A model generated the notes under the pieces. That model was given only the letters and a program-made list of their open reading frames with translations. It did not search any database and had not been told where the DNA came from. The translations under genes and the position numbers were made by a program. This document shows positions 44,888 to 55,473 of a stretch of DNA of 64,000 nt, in pieces. How positions within the stretch are numbered: the stretch's first letter is position 1; each line of letters starts with the position of its first letter. Source of the stretch: Sphingobium sp. AP49 (lineage in GTDB: Bacteria > Pseudomonadota > Alphaproteobacteria > Sphingomonadales > Sphingomonadaceae); contig NZ_CP124576.1 of NCBI RefSeq assembly GCF_000281715.2, forward strand, positions 1,991,501 to 2,055,500, given 5' to 3'.

Positions 44888-47155
44888 TCAGCCTTCGCGT
44901 GCCACTTCTGCGGCGGCGATGGCCGTCAGGTTGAGGATGCCCCGCGCGGTGACGCCGGGCGTCAGCACGTGGATGGGCTGAGCCGCGCCGATCAGCATCG
45001 GCCCGACAGTGGGCGAACTGGACGAGGCGGACAGTGCCGTCAGCGTGATGTTCGCGGCGTCAAGGTTTGGCATCACCAGCAGGTTGGCCGGCCCCTCGAA
45101 CCGGGAGTCGGGGATCAACCGTTCGCGCAGCGCCTGGCTGAGCGCGGCGTCGGCGTGCATTTCGCCATCGACGGCCAGGTCCGGCGCGGCCTGGCGCACC
45201 AGGTCGAGCGCGGCGCGCATCTTGCGGGCGCTGGGGCTGTTGGATGCACCGAAATTGGAATGCGACAGCAGCGCGACGCGCGGCTTCAGTCCGAAATGCT
45301 GCAGCTCGGTCGACGCCAGCAGCGTCATTTCCGCGATCTGATCCGGCGTCGGGTCCGGCACCATATGGGTATCGGTGATGAACAGTGCGCCTGCATCCAG
45401 GATCAGGCCTGACAGCGCATAGATGCGGCTGTGGCCGGGCGCCCGGTCGATGATGCGCAGCACATGTTCGACCTGGCCCCAATATTCGGAGCGGCCGCCA
45501 ACCAGCGCGGCGTCTACCCGGCCAGTGCGCAGCAGCATCGCCGCCGTCACCGTGGGACGGCGGTAGACGTGGCGCAATATCTCGTCGGTTGGGACGCCCT
45601 TGCGTGCGGCGATCGCGCGATAGGCTGCAACCAGGTCGGACATGACCTCATGATCGGTCTCGGGATCGACTACGGCGACATCGCGATCGAGTTGGAAGCC
45701 AAGGCCCAGATCCGGCAGCTTCTGTTCCAGGATACGGCGGCGCGCAACGATGGTGGGTTTGACGATGCCTTCGTCCAGGCCGTCCTGGATCGCGCGCAGC
45801 ACGCGCTCATCCTCGCCTTCGCCATAGACGATACGGCAATTGGTTCCGCGTGCCGAATGGAACACCGGCAGCATCAACTGGCCTGAACGGGTGTTCTGGC
45901 GCGACAATGTGCGGCGATAGTCCTCCAGGTCCAGAGTCTTGGTGGCGACGCCACTGTCCATCGCCGCCTTGGCGACGGCCACCGCGATCTCGCCGATCAG
46001 GCGCGGATCGAAGGGGGTAGGAATGATGTAGTCGGGTCCGAATACCAGCTTGCGGCCGCCATAGGCCTGAGCGACGCTGTCATGGGCGGGCATGCGGGCG
46101 AGGGCGGCGATCGCATCGGCGGCGGCGACCTTCATCGCCTCGTTGATCTGGGTCGCCCCGCAATCCAGCGCGCCGCGGAAGATATAGGGGAAGCACAGGA
46201 CGTTGTTGACCTGGTTGGGATAGTCCGACCGGCCGGTGGCGATGATCGCATCCGGGCGCACTTCGCGCGCGGCTTCCGGGCGGATTTCCGGTTCCGGATT
46301 GGCGAGCGCGAAGATCAGCGGATTGGGCGCCATCAGCGGCAGCCATTCCGGTTTCAGCACGCCCGGTGCCGACAGGCCAAGGAACAGGTTGGCGCCCGGC
46401 AGCACGTCGGGCAGGGTGCGGGCGTTGGTGTCGCGGGCATAGCGCGCCATGTTGGGCAGCATGCCTTCGCGGCCCGAATGGATGACGCCGTCCTTGTCCG
46501 TCATCGTCACATTTTCGATCGGCAGGCCCATCGAGACGAGCAGGTCGACGCAGGCGAGCGCGGCGGCGCCGGCGCCCGACGTGACGAGCTTTGCATCGGC
46601 CAGCGTCTTGCCTTGCAGCACCAGCGCGTTGCGCACGGCGGCGGCGACGACGATGGCGGTGCCATGCTGGTCGTCATGGAAGACCGGAATGTTCATCCGG
46701 GCCTTCAGGCGCGCTTCGATCTCGAAACATTCGGGCGCCTTGATGTCTTCCAGATTGATGCCGCCAAAGGTCGGCTCCAGCAGGGCGACGGCTTCGACGA
46801 ACTTGTCCGGGTCGGTGGTATCGACTTCGATGTCGAACACGTCGATGTCGGCGAATTTCTTGAAGAGGACGGCCTTGCCCTCCATCACCGGCTTCGAGGC
46901 CAGCGCGCCGATCGCGCCGAGACCGAGGACCGCGGTGCCGTTGGAGATGACCGCGACCAGATTGCCGCGCGCGGTATAGTCCAGCGCCTTGGCGGGATCG
47001 GCGGCGATCTCCTCGCAAGGGGCGGCGACCCCCGGCGAATAGGCCAGCGCCAGATCGCGCTGGTTCACCATGCGCTTGGTCGGCTCGATCGCGAGCTTAC
47101 CGGGCTGGGGAAAGCGGTGATAGTCTAGGGCGGCGCGGCGGGTGTTATCGTCCAT
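44888..47155 (-). CDS. maeB: NADP-dependent malic enzyme (maeB type, with PTA-like domain)
   Basis: It decarboxylates malate to pyruvate. The N-terminal malic-enzyme part has the substrate loop [15 protein letters not shown], Mg motif [20 protein letters not shown] and NADP fold [15 protein letters not shown]. The C-terminal half ([19 protein letters not shown] ... [12 protein letters not shown]) is phosphotransacetylase-like and regulatory. The 755-residue length is normal. It lies next to the LysR-glcB pair, so enzymes that consume and make malate are neighbours. Confidence 0.96.
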   Translation of the reverse strand: MDDNTRRAALDYHRFPQPGKLAIEPTKRMVNQRDLALAYSPGVAAPCEEIAADPAKALDYTARGNLVAVISNGTAVLGLGAIGALASKPVMEGKAVLFKKFADIDVFDIEVDTTDPDKFVEAVALLEPTFGGINLEDIKAPECFEIEARLKARMNIPVFHDDQHGTAIVVAAAVRNALVLQGKTLADAKLVTSGAGAAALACVDLLVSMGLPIENVTMTDKDGVIHSGREGMLPNMARYARDTNARTLPDVLPGANLFLGLSAPGVLKPEWLPLMAPNPLIFALANPEPEIRPEAAREVRPDAIIATGRSDYPNQVNNVLCFPYIFRGALDCGATQINEAMKVAAADAIAALARMPAHDSVAQAYGGRKLVFGPDYIIPTPFDPRLIGEIAVAVAKAAMDSGVATKTLDLEDYRRTLSRQNTRSGQLMLPVFHSARGTNCRIVYGEGEDERVLRAIQDGLDEGIVKPTIVARRRILEQKLPDLGLGFQLDRDVAVVDPETDHEVMSDLVAAYRAIAARKGVPTDEILRHVYRRPTVTAAMLLRTGRVDAALVGGRSEYWGQVEHVLRIIDRAPGHSRIYALSGLILDAGALFITDTHMVPDPTPDQIAEMTLLASTELQHFGLKPRVALLSHSNFGASNSPSARKMRAALDLVRQAAPDLAVDGEMHADAALSQALRERLIPDSRFEGPANLLVMPNLDAANITLTALSASSSSPTVGPMLIGAAQPIHVLTPGVTARGILNLTAIAAAEVAREG

Positions 47156-47182
47156 GCGATGCGCCTTAGAGGCTGTGTTCCG

Positions 47183-48088
47183 CTAGGGCAAGCCAGTGCG
47201 CTCCCAGGGTGGTGCAACACCATATTGCGCAGCAAGAAAGTCGACGAAGGCAGTGATGGCCAGTGGCGGATTGGCCTGTGGCAGTTGTACGGCATAGAGG
47301 GCGACGTCGCTCGACCCTTCGTGATCGGCTAATATCTGGCGCACCTCGCCGCGTGCCAGCGCGTCGCTGATGTCCCAAAGCGAGCGCAGCGCTATGCCGC
47401 TGCCCGACAGCGCCAGTTCGCGAACGACTTCGCTGCTGTTGGTGCGGATATGGCTGTGGCCGTCGATCGCGACCGGGCCTTTGGGACCGATCAGGCGCCA
47501 GGGCAGTTGGCCGTCGGCGGCGAGCAGGCGATGATGTTTGAGGTCGGCGATGCGGCGCGGCGTGCCGAAGCGGTCGAGATAGGCGGGCGCAGCGCACAGG
47601 ATGCGGCGATTGGGCGCCAGCCGCCGGGCGGTGAGGCCGGCGCCCGGATCGGCGGCGATGCGGATGGCCAGGTCCGCCCGGCTTTCGATCAGGTCGACAT
47701 AGTCGTCCGACAGGTCGAGCCGCAGATCGACGCGGGGATGGTCGTCCAGAAAAGGCTGGAGATAGGGCGCCAGGTGCATGCGGCCAAAGGAGGTCGGCGC
47801 GGTGATTCGCAGCGGGCCGGATGCGATCGCCGACACGCCCGACACCCGCCGTTCGGCCTCGTCGAGGGTGGCCAGGATCGCGCGCAGGTCGCCATGGAGC
47901 CGCTCGCCGGCCGGGGTCAGCGCCAGCCGGCGGGTGGTGCGGTGGATCAGCCGGGCGCCCAGCCTGTCCTCCAGCCGGGCCAGCCGTTTGGACATCATCG
48001 CTGGCGATATGTGGAGCCGCCGCCCGGCAGCCGCCAGCCCGCCTTCATCGACGATACTCACGAACAATTCATGGTCCGGGTCCATCAT
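47183..48088 (-). CDS. LysR family transcriptional regulator (301 aa)
   Basis: The N-terminal winged HTH (ELFVSIVDEGGLAAAGRRLHISPAMMSKRLARLEDRLGARLIHRTTRRLALTPAGERL) is followed by a type-2 periplasmic-binding-like effector domain. It is divergent from malate synthase glcB; the 96-base gap holds a CTATTCGAATAATAG dyad that could be its operator. The nearest candidate target is glcB. Confidence 0.9.
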   Translation of the reverse strand: MMDPDHELFVSIVDEGGLAAAGRRLHISPAMMSKRLARLEDRLGARLIHRTTRRLALTPAGERLHGDLRAILATLDEAERRVSGVSAIASGPLRITAPTSFGRMHLAPYLQPFLDDHPRVDLRLDLSDDYVDLIESRADLAIRIAADPGAGLTARRLAPNRRILCAAPAYLDRFGTPRRIADLKHHRLLAADGQLPWRLIGPKGPVAIDGHSHIRTNSSEVVRELALSGSGIALRSLWDISDALARGEVRQILADHEGSSDVALYAVQLPQANPPLAITAFVDFLAAQYGVAPPWERTGLP

Positions 48089-48111
48089 ATTCGTTCACCA
48101 CAGGAAATTCT

Positions 48112-48126
48112 CTATTCGAATAATAG
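48112..48126. promoter_or_regulatory. Likely LysR operator dyad between regulator and glcB
   Basis: CTATTCGAATAATAG is an interrupted palindrome with a T-N11-A spacing, centred in the divergent LysR/glcB promoter region, 59 bases before glcB. Confidence 0.45.
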
Positions 48127-48184
48127 CGTCTACACGGCATAATTGGAAAGGCGTAAAAGCACGGCATAGCAAGGAGTGGATTGC

Positions 48185-48220
48185 ATGACCGACCGCATGA
48201 CCGACCGCATGACCGACCGC
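48185..48220 (+). repeat. Triple in-frame 12-bp repeat containing three glcB start codons
   Basis: ATGACCGACCGC is repeated exactly three times, encoding [12 protein letters not shown] at the protein N-terminus. Loss or gain of a unit would keep frame but change spacing to the ribosome-binding site. Confidence 0.95.
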
Positions 48221-50311
48221 GCCGGCCTGAAGGTTGCCGAAACGCTGGCCGACTTCATCGAGCAGCGCGCGCTGCCGGGCACGGGCATTGATGCCGACGC
48301 CTTCTGGGCGGGCACCGCCGACATATTGGCGCGCTTCACCCCCGATAATGCGGCGCTTCTGCGCGTGCGCGACGACCTGCAGACGCAGATCGATGCCTGG
48401 CATCAGGTGCGTCGGGGGCAGGCGCATAACGCCGCCGCCTATCAGGCCTTCCTGCGCGAGATCGGCTATCTGGTCGAGGAACCCGCGCCGTTCGAGATCG
48501 GCAGCGGGAATGTCGATGCCGAAGTCGCCCGCATGGCCGGGCCGCAGCTGGTCGTTCCGATCCTCAATGCCCGTTTCCTGCTGAACGCCGCCAATGCGCG
48601 CTGGGGCAGCCTGTATGACGCGCTCTATGGCACGGATGCCATTCCGGGCGCGGCTTCGGGCAAGGGCTATGATGCGGCGCGCGGGGCGCAGGTCATCGCC
48701 TGGGCCAAGGCGTTTCTGGACGATGCCGTTCCGCTGGCGACGGGGCGCTGGGCCGATCTGGCGGGAGAGAAAGTCGTCCTGGCCGATCCGGCGCAGTTCG
48801 TCGGCACGAGCGCGAAGGGCAAGCTGTTCCGCCATCATGGCCTGCATATCGAGGTCGTCTTCGATTCCACGCATCCGATCGGTGCGACCGACCCGGCCGG
48901 CATCGCCGACGTCATCCTGGAATCCGCGCTGACCACCATCTGCGATCTGGAGGATTCGGTCGCGGCGGTCGATGCGGCGGACAAGGTCACCGCCTATGCC
49001 AATTGGCTGGGGCTGATGCAGGGCGACCTGACCGAGACGTTCGAGAAGGGCGGGCAGCCGATGACCCGGTCGCTCAATCCTGATCGCGCTTATGCTGCGC
49101 CCGATGGAAGCGCCTTCACGCTGCCGGGACGCAGCCTGTTGTTCGTCCGCAATGTCGGTCATCTGATGACCACGCCGGCGATCGCGCTGCCCGATGGGCA
49201 GGACGCGCCCGAGGGGATCATCGACGGCATCGTCACCAGCCTGATCGCGCTGCATGATCTGGCGAAGGCGGATGGCAACAGCCGCGCGGGCAGCGTCTAT
49301 ATCGTCAAGCCCAAGATGCACGGGCCGCAGGAAGCCGCCTTCACCAACCGCCTGTTCGACGCGATCGAGGATATGCTGGGCATGGCGCGCCACACGATCA
49401 AGGTCGGCGTGATGGACGAGGAACGGCGCACATCGGCCAATCTGGCGGCCTGCATCCATGCCGTCCGCGACCGGATCGTCTTCATCAATACCGGCTTCCT
49501 CGACCGCACCGGGGACGAGATGCACACGTCGATGCAGGCCGGGCCGATGATCCGCAAGGGTGAGATGAAGGCGAGCGACTGGATCACGGCCTATGAAGAC
49601 CGCAATGTCCAGATCGGCCTTGCCTGCGGCCTGTCGGGCCGGGCGCAGATCGGCAAGGGCATGTGGGCTGCGCCCGATCGCATGGCCGACATGCTGGAGC
49701 AGAAGATCGGCCACCCCCGAAGTGGCGCCAACACCGCATGGGTTCCGTCCCCGACGGCGGCGACGCTGCACGCGACCCATTATCACCGCATCGACGTCTT
49801 CGCCCGTCAGGAAGAACGCAAGGCCGAGGGCATCGCGTCGCTCGACCGGCTGCTGACCATTCCCGTCGCGGTCGGCCGCAACTTCTCCGAAGACGAGATC
49901 GCCCAGGAACTGGACAATAACGCGCAGGGCATATTGGGCTATGTCGTCCGCTGGATCGACCAGGGCGTCGGCTGTTCCAAGGTGCCCGACATCCACGATA
50001 TCGGCCTGATGGAGGACCGGGCGACCTTGCGCATTTCCTCGCAGCATATGGCCAACTGGCTGCTGCACGGCGTCTGCACGGGGAGCCAAGTCGATGCCGC
50101 GCTGATCCGCATGGCGGCCAAGGTCGATGCGCAGAATGAAGGCGATCCGCTCTACCAGCCGATGGCCGGGCGGGAAGGGGACAGCCTCGCCTTCCAGGCG
50201 GCGCGCGCTCTGGTGTTCGAGGGCGTCGAGCAGCCCAATGGCTATACCGAGCCGCTGCTGCACGCCTATCGCGCCCGTGCCAAGGCGGAGGAAGCCCTCG
50301 AGATAGCGTAA
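48185..50311 (+). CDS. glcB: Malate synthase G
   Basis: It condenses glyoxylate with acetyl-CoA to malate. The 708-residue length is the G isoform. Motifs include [46 protein letters not shown] (catalytic Asp/Glu), [19 protein letters not shown] (Arg/Lys pocket), [19 protein letters not shown] and [16 protein letters not shown] (metal). The gene opens with three tandem 12-base units, each with its own ATG (48185, 48197, 48209); AAGGAG at 48170-48175 favours the first. Confidence 0.96.
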   Translation: MTDRMTDRMTDRAGLKVAETLADFIEQRALPGTGIDADAFWAGTADILARFTPDNAALLRVRDDLQTQIDAWHQVRRGQAHNAAAYQAFLREIGYLVEEPAPFEIGSGNVDAEVARMAGPQLVVPILNARFLLNAANARWGSLYDALYGTDAIPGAASGKGYDAARGAQVIAWAKAFLDDAVPLATGRWADLAGEKVVLADPAQFVGTSAKGKLFRHHGLHIEVVFDSTHPIGATDPAGIADVILESALTTICDLEDSVAAVDAADKVTAYANWLGLMQGDLTETFEKGGQPMTRSLNPDRAYAAPDGSAFTLPGRSLLFVRNVGHLMTTPAIALPDGQDAPEGIIDGIVTSLIALHDLAKADGNSRAGSVYIVKPKMHGPQEAAFTNRLFDAIEDMLGMARHTIKVGVMDEERRTSANLAACIHAVRDRIVFINTGFLDRTGDEMHTSMQAGPMIRKGEMKASDWITAYEDRNVQIGLACGLSGRAQIGKGMWAAPDRMADMLEQKIGHPRSGANTAWVPSPTAATLHATHYHRIDVFARQEERKAEGIASLDRLLTIPVAVGRNFSEDEIAQELDNNAQGILGYVVRWIDQGVGCSKVPDIHDIGLMEDRATLRISSQHMANWLLHGVCTGSQVDAALIRMAAKVDAQNEGDPLYQPMAGREGDSLAFQAARALVFEGVEQPNGYTEPLLHAYRARAKAEEALEIA

Positions 50312-50328
50312 ACTTCGCTGTCACTCTT

Positions 50329-50368
50329 TCCCATGCTGCGTTAGCCCTGATCGGGTCGCAGCATGGGA
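50329..50368. promoter_or_regulatory. Inverted repeat after glcB overlapping the GST leader
   Basis: TCCCATGCTGCG at 50329-50340 is exactly complementary to CGCAGCATGGGA at 50357-50368, with CCC/GGG pairing inside the loop. It could terminate glcB or mask the GGGAGAGG site of the GST gene, which begins 9 bases later. Confidence 0.5.
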
Positions 50369-50376
50369 GAGGCGCC

Positions 50377-51003
50377 ATGACCATCATCGTCCATCATCTG
50401 AATAACAGCCGTTCGCAGCGCATCCTTTGGCTGCTGGAGGAACTGGGCGAGCCTTACGAAGTGCGCCGCTATGAGCGGGACCGCAAGACGATGCGCGCGC
50501 CCGCCGCGCTTCGCGCCGTCCATCCGCTCGGCCGGTCGCCGGTGGTGGAGGTGGATGGCCACAGGTTGATCGAGACCGGGGCGATCATGGAATTTCTGGT
50601 CGCGCGGGCCGGTGGTCGCTTCGGCGCGCCGGCCGATGCGGAGGGCGCGATCCGCTGGCGCCAGTTTCTCCATTATGCCGAAGGATCGATGATGCCGCCG
50701 CTGCTGGCCCTGCTGGTGGTCGGCAAGCTGGGCCTGCTCGGCCGGCCGGCGCGGCCGACGGTGCAGGGGATGCTGGACGATCATCTCGACTGGCTGGAAA
50801 GCGAGCTGGCGAACCGGCCTTATTTCGCCGGGCCGGACTTTTCCGCCGCTGACATGATGATGAGCTTTCCGATCGAGGCGTCGCGGGCGCGCGGCGGGCT
50901 TGACGAATCGCGTCCGCATCTGATCGGGTGGCTGGAGAGAATACAGGCGCGGCCCGCCTATCAGGCTGCGCTGCGCACCGGGGGACATTATGCTTACGCC
51001 TGA
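50377..51003 (+). CDS. Glutathione S-transferase family protein (208 aa)
   Basis: The thioredoxin-like N-domain opens TIIVHHLNNSRSQRILWLLEELGEPYEV, where Ser/Asn near residue 10-12 would activate glutathione, followed by GRSPVVEVDGHRLIETGAIMEFLVAR (cis-Pro and glutathione-binding EXXAI). The C-domain is all-helical. The start follows GGGAGAGG. The end overlaps the M24 peptidase by 14 bases. Confidence 0.92.
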   Translation: MTIIVHHLNNSRSQRILWLLEELGEPYEVRRYERDRKTMRAPAALRAVHPLGRSPVVEVDGHRLIETGAIMEFLVARAGGRFGAPADAEGAIRWRQFLHYAEGSMMPPLLALLVVGKLGLLGRPARPTVQGMLDDHLDWLESELANRPYFAGPDFSAADMMMSFPIEASRARGGLDESRPHLIGWLERIQARPAYQAALRTGGHYAYA

Positions 51004-52249
51004 TCGCCGCACCTTGCTTCGCTATGCCGCTGCCGGGGTCGCTACCTCGCTGGTCAGTCCGCGCCTGTTCGCTCAGGAAAAGGCGGTCGAGGCGCTCCAG
51101 TCGATCACCCGCGACGTCGCCCCGATCGGCAAGACCGAGCGCGCCGACCGGCTGGCGCGGGCGCAGAAGCTGATGCAGGCGCAGGGCATCGACGCGCTGC
51201 TGGTCGAGCCGGGCGCGAGCCTCATCTATTATAGCGGCATCCGCTGGTGGCGTTCCGAGCGGCTGACCGCGCTGGTCATTCCGGCCAGCGGCACGCCGCT
51301 TGTCGTCTGTCCCTTTTTCGAGAAGCCCTCGATCGACGAATCGCTCGCCATCCCGGCCGAGGTCCGGGTCTGGCAGGAGCATGAAAGCCCCTATGCGCCG
51401 ATCGCCGACTTCCTGACGGCGCGCGGCCTGGCCAAGGGCCGGATCGGCATCGAGGAAACGGTCCGCTATTTCGCGGTCGATGGGCTGAAGGCCGCGTTGC
51501 CCGCTGCGACCCTGGTGAAAGACCCCGTCACCCGCGCGATCCGCATGCGCAAGACGGCGGCCGAGATCGCGCTGATGCATAAGGCGGCGGACGTCACCAT
51601 GGGCGCCTATCGCTGGACCTATCCTCAGGTGAAGGCGGGCATGACCCCGGCCGATATCGGCGCGCTGATGACGGCCGCGACCAGCGCGCTGGGCGGCAAG
51701 GGCGAGTTCAACCTGATCCTGCTCGGTGAAGCGGCCGCCTATCCGCATGGCTCCGGCAAACCGCAGTCGGTGCGAGCCGGCGAGGTGGTGCTGATGGATT
51801 GCGGCTGCACGGTCGAGGATTATCAGTCTGATATCAGCCGCACCTTCGTCTATGGCGCGGCCCCCAGCGCCCAGCAGCGCAAGGTGTGGGACGAAGTGGC
51901 GCAGGGCCAGCAGGTCGCGATCCGGGCAGCGAAGCTGGGCGTGGCGGCGGGCACGGTCGATGATGCGGTTCGCGCTTATTATGAGAAACTGGGCTACGGC
52001 CCCGGCTACAAGCTGCCCGGCCTGTCCCACCGCACCGGCCATGGCATCGGCATGGAGGGGCATGAGCCGGTCAACCTCGTCCATGGCGAGACGACGAAGC
52101 TGGATGTCGGCATGTGCTTCTCCAACGAACCGGGCCTCTACCTGCCCGGCGCGATGGGCGTGCGCATGGAAGATTGCTTCCACATGACCGCGCAGGGGCC
52201 GCAATGGTTCTCCAAGCCGCCGGTGTCGATCGAGGCGCCGATCAATTGA
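50990..52249 (+). CDS. M24 family Xaa-Pro peptidase, Tat-exported (419 aa)
   Basis: Twin-arginine signal MLTPDRRTLLRYAAAGVATSLVSPRLFAQ. Pita-bread metal ligands are Asp in VLMDCGCTVEDYQSDISRTFVYG, His in HRTGHGIGMEGHEPVNL, and Glu in SNEPGLYLPGAMGVRMEDCFHM. The N-domain is creatinase-like. It probably trims proline dipeptides outside the cytoplasm. Its stop touches a 129-bp palindromic repeat. Confidence 0.92.
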   Translation: MLTPDRRTLLRYAAAGVATSLVSPRLFAQEKAVEALQSITRDVAPIGKTERADRLARAQKLMQAQGIDALLVEPGASLIYYSGIRWWRSERLTALVIPASGTPLVVCPFFEKPSIDESLAIPAEVRVWQEHESPYAPIADFLTARGLAKGRIGIEETVRYFAVDGLKAALPAATLVKDPVTRAIRMRKTAAEIALMHKAADVTMGAYRWTYPQVKAGMTPADIGALMTAATSALGGKGEFNLILLGEAAAYPHGSGKPQSVRAGEVVLMDCGCTVEDYQSDISRTFVYGAAPSAQQRKVWDEVAQGQQVAIRAAKLGVAAGTVDDAVRAYYEKLGYGPGYKLPGLSHRTGHGIGMEGHEPVNLVHGETTKLDVGMCFSNEPGLYLPGAMGVRMEDCFHMTAQGPQWFSKPPVSIEAPIN

Positions 52250-52377
52250 TCCTCCCCTGAAAGGGGAGGGGGACCGTCGCCGAAGGCGGTGGTGGAGGGG
52301 TGTCAGCCCTATCTCGCGAGGGTTTTACACCCCTCCGTCAGGGCTACGCCCTGCCACCTCCCCTTACAGGGGAGGAT
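52249..52377. repeat. 129-bp palindromic repeat (REP/MITE-like)
   Basis: The left end ATCCTCCCCTG and the right end CAGGGGAGGAT are exact reverse complements, with further nested dyads (AGGGGAGG ... CCTCCCCT, GGAGGGGTGT ... ACACCCCTCC). It forms a long hairpin and lies between the M24 peptidase and an AT-richer unknown gene. No ORF inside. Confidence 0.75.
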
Positions 52378-52393
52378 GGGCTATGTTTCACCA

Positions 52394-52723
52394 ATGGACG
52401 TCAAACTAATATACAAGGTTCGCGCTGGAGACGTGGTTATCGGATCGGTCGCGCTGGATCACTGGGATCAATTCATGGGCGTAGCCGGAGGTCCATTCTA
52501 TCCTCACGAGGCTTATGCGCCGCATCTCCACGCTACGATTTTGGACGGCGTCGATCTCAATGAGGCCGGGCAGCGGTTGCCTCTCAACATCGTTGATAGC
52601 GACGATGTGCAATTGAACTGTGAGGCGGTCGCTATTCAAGACTGGGCGTCTTCTGTGGGGGATGATGCTCGTGAGGTTACTATCTTCGGAGTGGAGAGTT
52701 TGCCTTCGTTCGAGGGCAAGTAG
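52394..52723 (+). CDS. Hypothetical protein (109 aa)
   Basis: MDVKLIYKVRAGDVVIGSVALDHWDQFMGVAGGPFYPHEAY is followed by ILDGVDLNEAGQRLPLNIVDSDDVQ, a soluble mixed alpha/beta-looking protein without motif. It lies between the palindromic repeat and alaS and is less GC-rich than its neighbours. It may be a recent insertion. Confidence 0.55.
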   Translation: MDVKLIYKVRAGDVVIGSVALDHWDQFMGVAGGPFYPHEAYAPHLHATILDGVDLNEAGQRLPLNIVDSDDVQLNCEAVAIQDWASSVGDDAREVTIFGVESLPSFEGK

Positions 52724-52778
52724 CTCACGACCAAATCCCCCGCTTGTGCGGCGGGCCGCTTCCCACTAAATCGCGCGC

Positions 52779-55433
52779 ATGACCTCGACCAACGACATTC
52801 GCCGCAGCTTCCTCGATTATTTCGGGGCCAATGGCCACACCATCGTTCCGTCCGCGCCGCTGGTGCCGCACAACGACCCGACGCTGATGTTCGTGAACGC
52901 CGGCATGGTGCCGTTCAAGAATGTCTTCACCGGTCTGGAAACGCGCCCCTACAAGACCGCTACGTCGAGCCAGAAGTCGGTCCGCGCCGGCGGCAAGCAT
53001 AACGATCTGGACAATGTCGGCTATACCGCGCGCCATCACACCTTCTTTGAAATGCTGGGCAATTTCAGCTTCGGCGACTATTTCAAGGAACAGGCGATCC
53101 ATCATGCCTGGACCCTCCTCACCAAGGAATGGGGCCTGCCCGCGGAAAAGCTGACCACGACGGTCTATCACACGGACGACGAGGCGTTCGACCTGTGGAA
53201 GAAGATCGCCGGCCTGCCCGATCACAAGATCATCCGCATCCCGACCAAGGATAATTTCTGGGCGATGGGCGACAGCGGCCCGTGCGGTCCCTGCTCGGAA
53301 ATCTTCTACGACCATGGCGACCATATCTGGGGTGGCCCGCCCGGATCGCCGGAAGAGGATGGCGACCGCTTCGTCGAAATCTGGAACCTGGTCTTCATGC
53401 AATATGAGCAGGAAGCCAACGAGATTGTTTCGGAACTGCCCAAGCCCTCGATCGACACCGGCATGGGGCTGGAGCGCATCGCGGCCGTCATGCAGGGCGT
53501 CCATAACAATTATGATATCGACACGTTCAAGGCGCTGATCGCCGAGAGCGGGGCGCTGACCCGCACCGCGACCGACGGCGAGTTCCAGGCCAGCCACCGC
53601 GTCATCGCCGACCATCTGCGTTCGACCAGCTTCCTGATCGCCGACGGCGTGCTGCCGGCGAACGAAGGCCGTGGCTATGTGCTGCGCCGGATCATGCGCC
53701 GCGCCATGCGCCATGCGCACATCATCGGTGCCAAGGATCCGCTGATGTATCGCCTGGTGTCGAGCCTGGTGTCGGAAATGGGCGGCGCCTATCCCGAACT
53801 GGTCCGCGCCCAGCCGCTGATCGAGGAAACCCTGCTGCGCGAGGAAACCCGCTTCCGCAAAACGCTGGAAAACGGCCTCAAGCTGCTGGACGAGGCGACC
53901 GCCGATCTGGCCGAGGGCGCGACCCTGCCGGGCGAGACCGCGTTCAAGCTCTATGACACCTATGGCTTCCCCTATGACCTGACCGAGGATGCGCTGCGCA
54001 CCCAGGGCCTGTCGGTCGACCGGGCCGGCTTCGACGCCGCCATGGCCGAGCAGAAGGCCGCCGCGCGCGCCGCCTGGAAGGGATCGGGCGAGAAGGCGTC
54101 GGACGAGATCTGGTACGACATCGCCGAAACGCTCGGCAGCACCGAGTTCATCGGCTATGCCTCGACCAAGGGCGAGGGCGAAGTGCTGGCCCTCCTCAAG
54201 GATGGCGCGCGCGTCGATGCGGCGTCGGCCGGCGACAAGGTGACGATCATCACCAACCAGACGTCCTTCTATGGCGAGAGCGGCGGCCAGAATGGCGACG
54301 CCGGCACGATCACCACGCTGGGCGGCCTGGTGGCCGAGGTTGCCGACACGTCCAAGCCGCTCGGCCGCCTGCATGCGCATCAGGCCGTGATCAGCGCGGG
54401 CAGCGTCAAGGTCGGCGATACCGTCAACCTGACGGTGGATGTCGAGCGTCGCGATCGCATTCGCGCCAATCACAGCGCCACCCACCTGCTCCATGCCGCG
54501 CTGCGCAAGGAACTGGGCGGCCATGTCACCCAGAAGGGCAGCATGGTTGCGGCCGACCGCCTGCGCTTCGACTTCTCGCATCCCGAGGCGCTGACCCACG
54601 CCCAGATCGCCAAGGTAGAGGCCGATGTGAACGCGCAGATCCGTCATAATGACGAGGTCATGACCCGGCTGATGACCCCGGACGACGCGATCGCCGCCGG
54701 CGCGATGGCGCTGTTCGGCGAGAAATATGGCGATGAAGTCCGCGTCCTTTCCATGGGTAAGGGTGACGACTACAGCTATTCGGTCGAACTGTGCGGCGGC
54801 ACCCATGTCCGCGCGCTGGGCGACATCGCCCTGTTCAAGATCGTGTCGGAAAGCGCCGTGTCCTCGGGCGTGCGCCGGATCGAGGCGCTGACCGGCGAGG
54901 CGGCGCGCCTGTGGCTGGTCGAGCGTGACGAGAAGCTGCGCCAGACCGCAGCCGCGCTCAAGACCACGCCGGAAGAGGTGCCCGCGCGCATCGCCGCGCT
55001 GGTCGAGCAGAGCCGCAAGCTGGAGCGGGAACTGGCCGAGGCCAAGAAGGCGCTGGCGCTGGGCGGTGGCGGTTCGGCCAAGCCGGCCGGTCCCGAGAAG
55101 GTCGGCAGCGTCGACTTCCTGGGCCAGGTGATCGACGGCCTCGACCCCAAGGAACTGCGCGGCATTGTCGACGGCAACAAGAAGACGCTCGGCAGCGGCG
55201 TGTCGGCGGTGCTGGCCGTGGTCGATGGCCGCGCGACCATCGCGGTGGGCGTGACCGACGATCTGACCGGCAGCTTCAGCGCGGTCGATCTGGTCCGTGC
55301 GGGCGTCGAGGCGCTGGGCGGCAAGGGCGGCGGCGGCCGTGCCGACATGGCCCAGGGCGGCGGCCCCGATGGCGACAAGGCGCAGGCCGCGATCGACGCG
55401 GTCAAGGCCGCGCTCGCCAGCGTTCCGGCCTGA
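52779..55433 (+). CDS. alaS: Alanyl-tRNA synthetase
   Basis: It charges tRNA-Ala. The catalytic domain begins [20 protein letters not shown] with [19 protein letters not shown]; the editing site has HSATH 565-569 and CGGTH 672-676 coordinating zinc; a C-terminal DHHA1/glycine-rich module follows. The 884-aa length is standard. Confidence 0.98.
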   Translation: MTSTNDIRRSFLDYFGANGHTIVPSAPLVPHNDPTLMFVNAGMVPFKNVFTGLETRPYKTATSSQKSVRAGGKHNDLDNVGYTARHHTFFEMLGNFSFGDYFKEQAIHHAWTLLTKEWGLPAEKLTTTVYHTDDEAFDLWKKIAGLPDHKIIRIPTKDNFWAMGDSGPCGPCSEIFYDHGDHIWGGPPGSPEEDGDRFVEIWNLVFMQYEQEANEIVSELPKPSIDTGMGLERIAAVMQGVHNNYDIDTFKALIAESGALTRTATDGEFQASHRVIADHLRSTSFLIADGVLPANEGRGYVLRRIMRRAMRHAHIIGAKDPLMYRLVSSLVSEMGGAYPELVRAQPLIEETLLREETRFRKTLENGLKLLDEATADLAEGATLPGETAFKLYDTYGFPYDLTEDALRTQGLSVDRAGFDAAMAEQKAAARAAWKGSGEKASDEIWYDIAETLGSTEFIGYASTKGEGEVLALLKDGARVDAASAGDKVTIITNQTSFYGESGGQNGDAGTITTLGGLVAEVADTSKPLGRLHAHQAVISAGSVKVGDTVNLTVDVERRDRIRANHSATHLLHAALRKELGGHVTQKGSMVAADRLRFDFSHPEALTHAQIAKVEADVNAQIRHNDEVMTRLMTPDDAIAAGAMALFGEKYGDEVRVLSMGKGDDYSYSVELCGGTHVRALGDIALFKIVSESAVSSGVRRIEALTGEAARLWLVERDEKLRQTAAALKTTPEEVPARIAALVEQSRKLERELAEAKKALALGGGGSAKPAGPEKVGSVDFLGQVIDGLDPKELRGIVDGNKKTLGSGVSAVLAVVDGRATIAVGVTDDLTGSFSAVDLVRAGVEALGGKGGGGRADMAQGGGPDGDKAQAAIDAVKAALASVPA

Positions 55434-55443
55434 CACGATGGGC

Positions 55444-55465
55444 AGGCGCACCGCCGGTGCGCCTT
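55444..55465 (+). terminator. Hairpin after alaS
   Basis: AGGCGCACC pairs with GGTGCGCCT around GCC, 11 bases past the alaS stop; the T-run is weak. It supports starting the next gene at 55474 rather than 55438. Confidence 0.5.
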
Positions 55466-55473
55466 CCGTCCCT

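Noticed and set aside
48095..50263. A 722-codon antisense frame over glcB
   Set aside because: Same reason; malate synthase G is complete on the plus strand.
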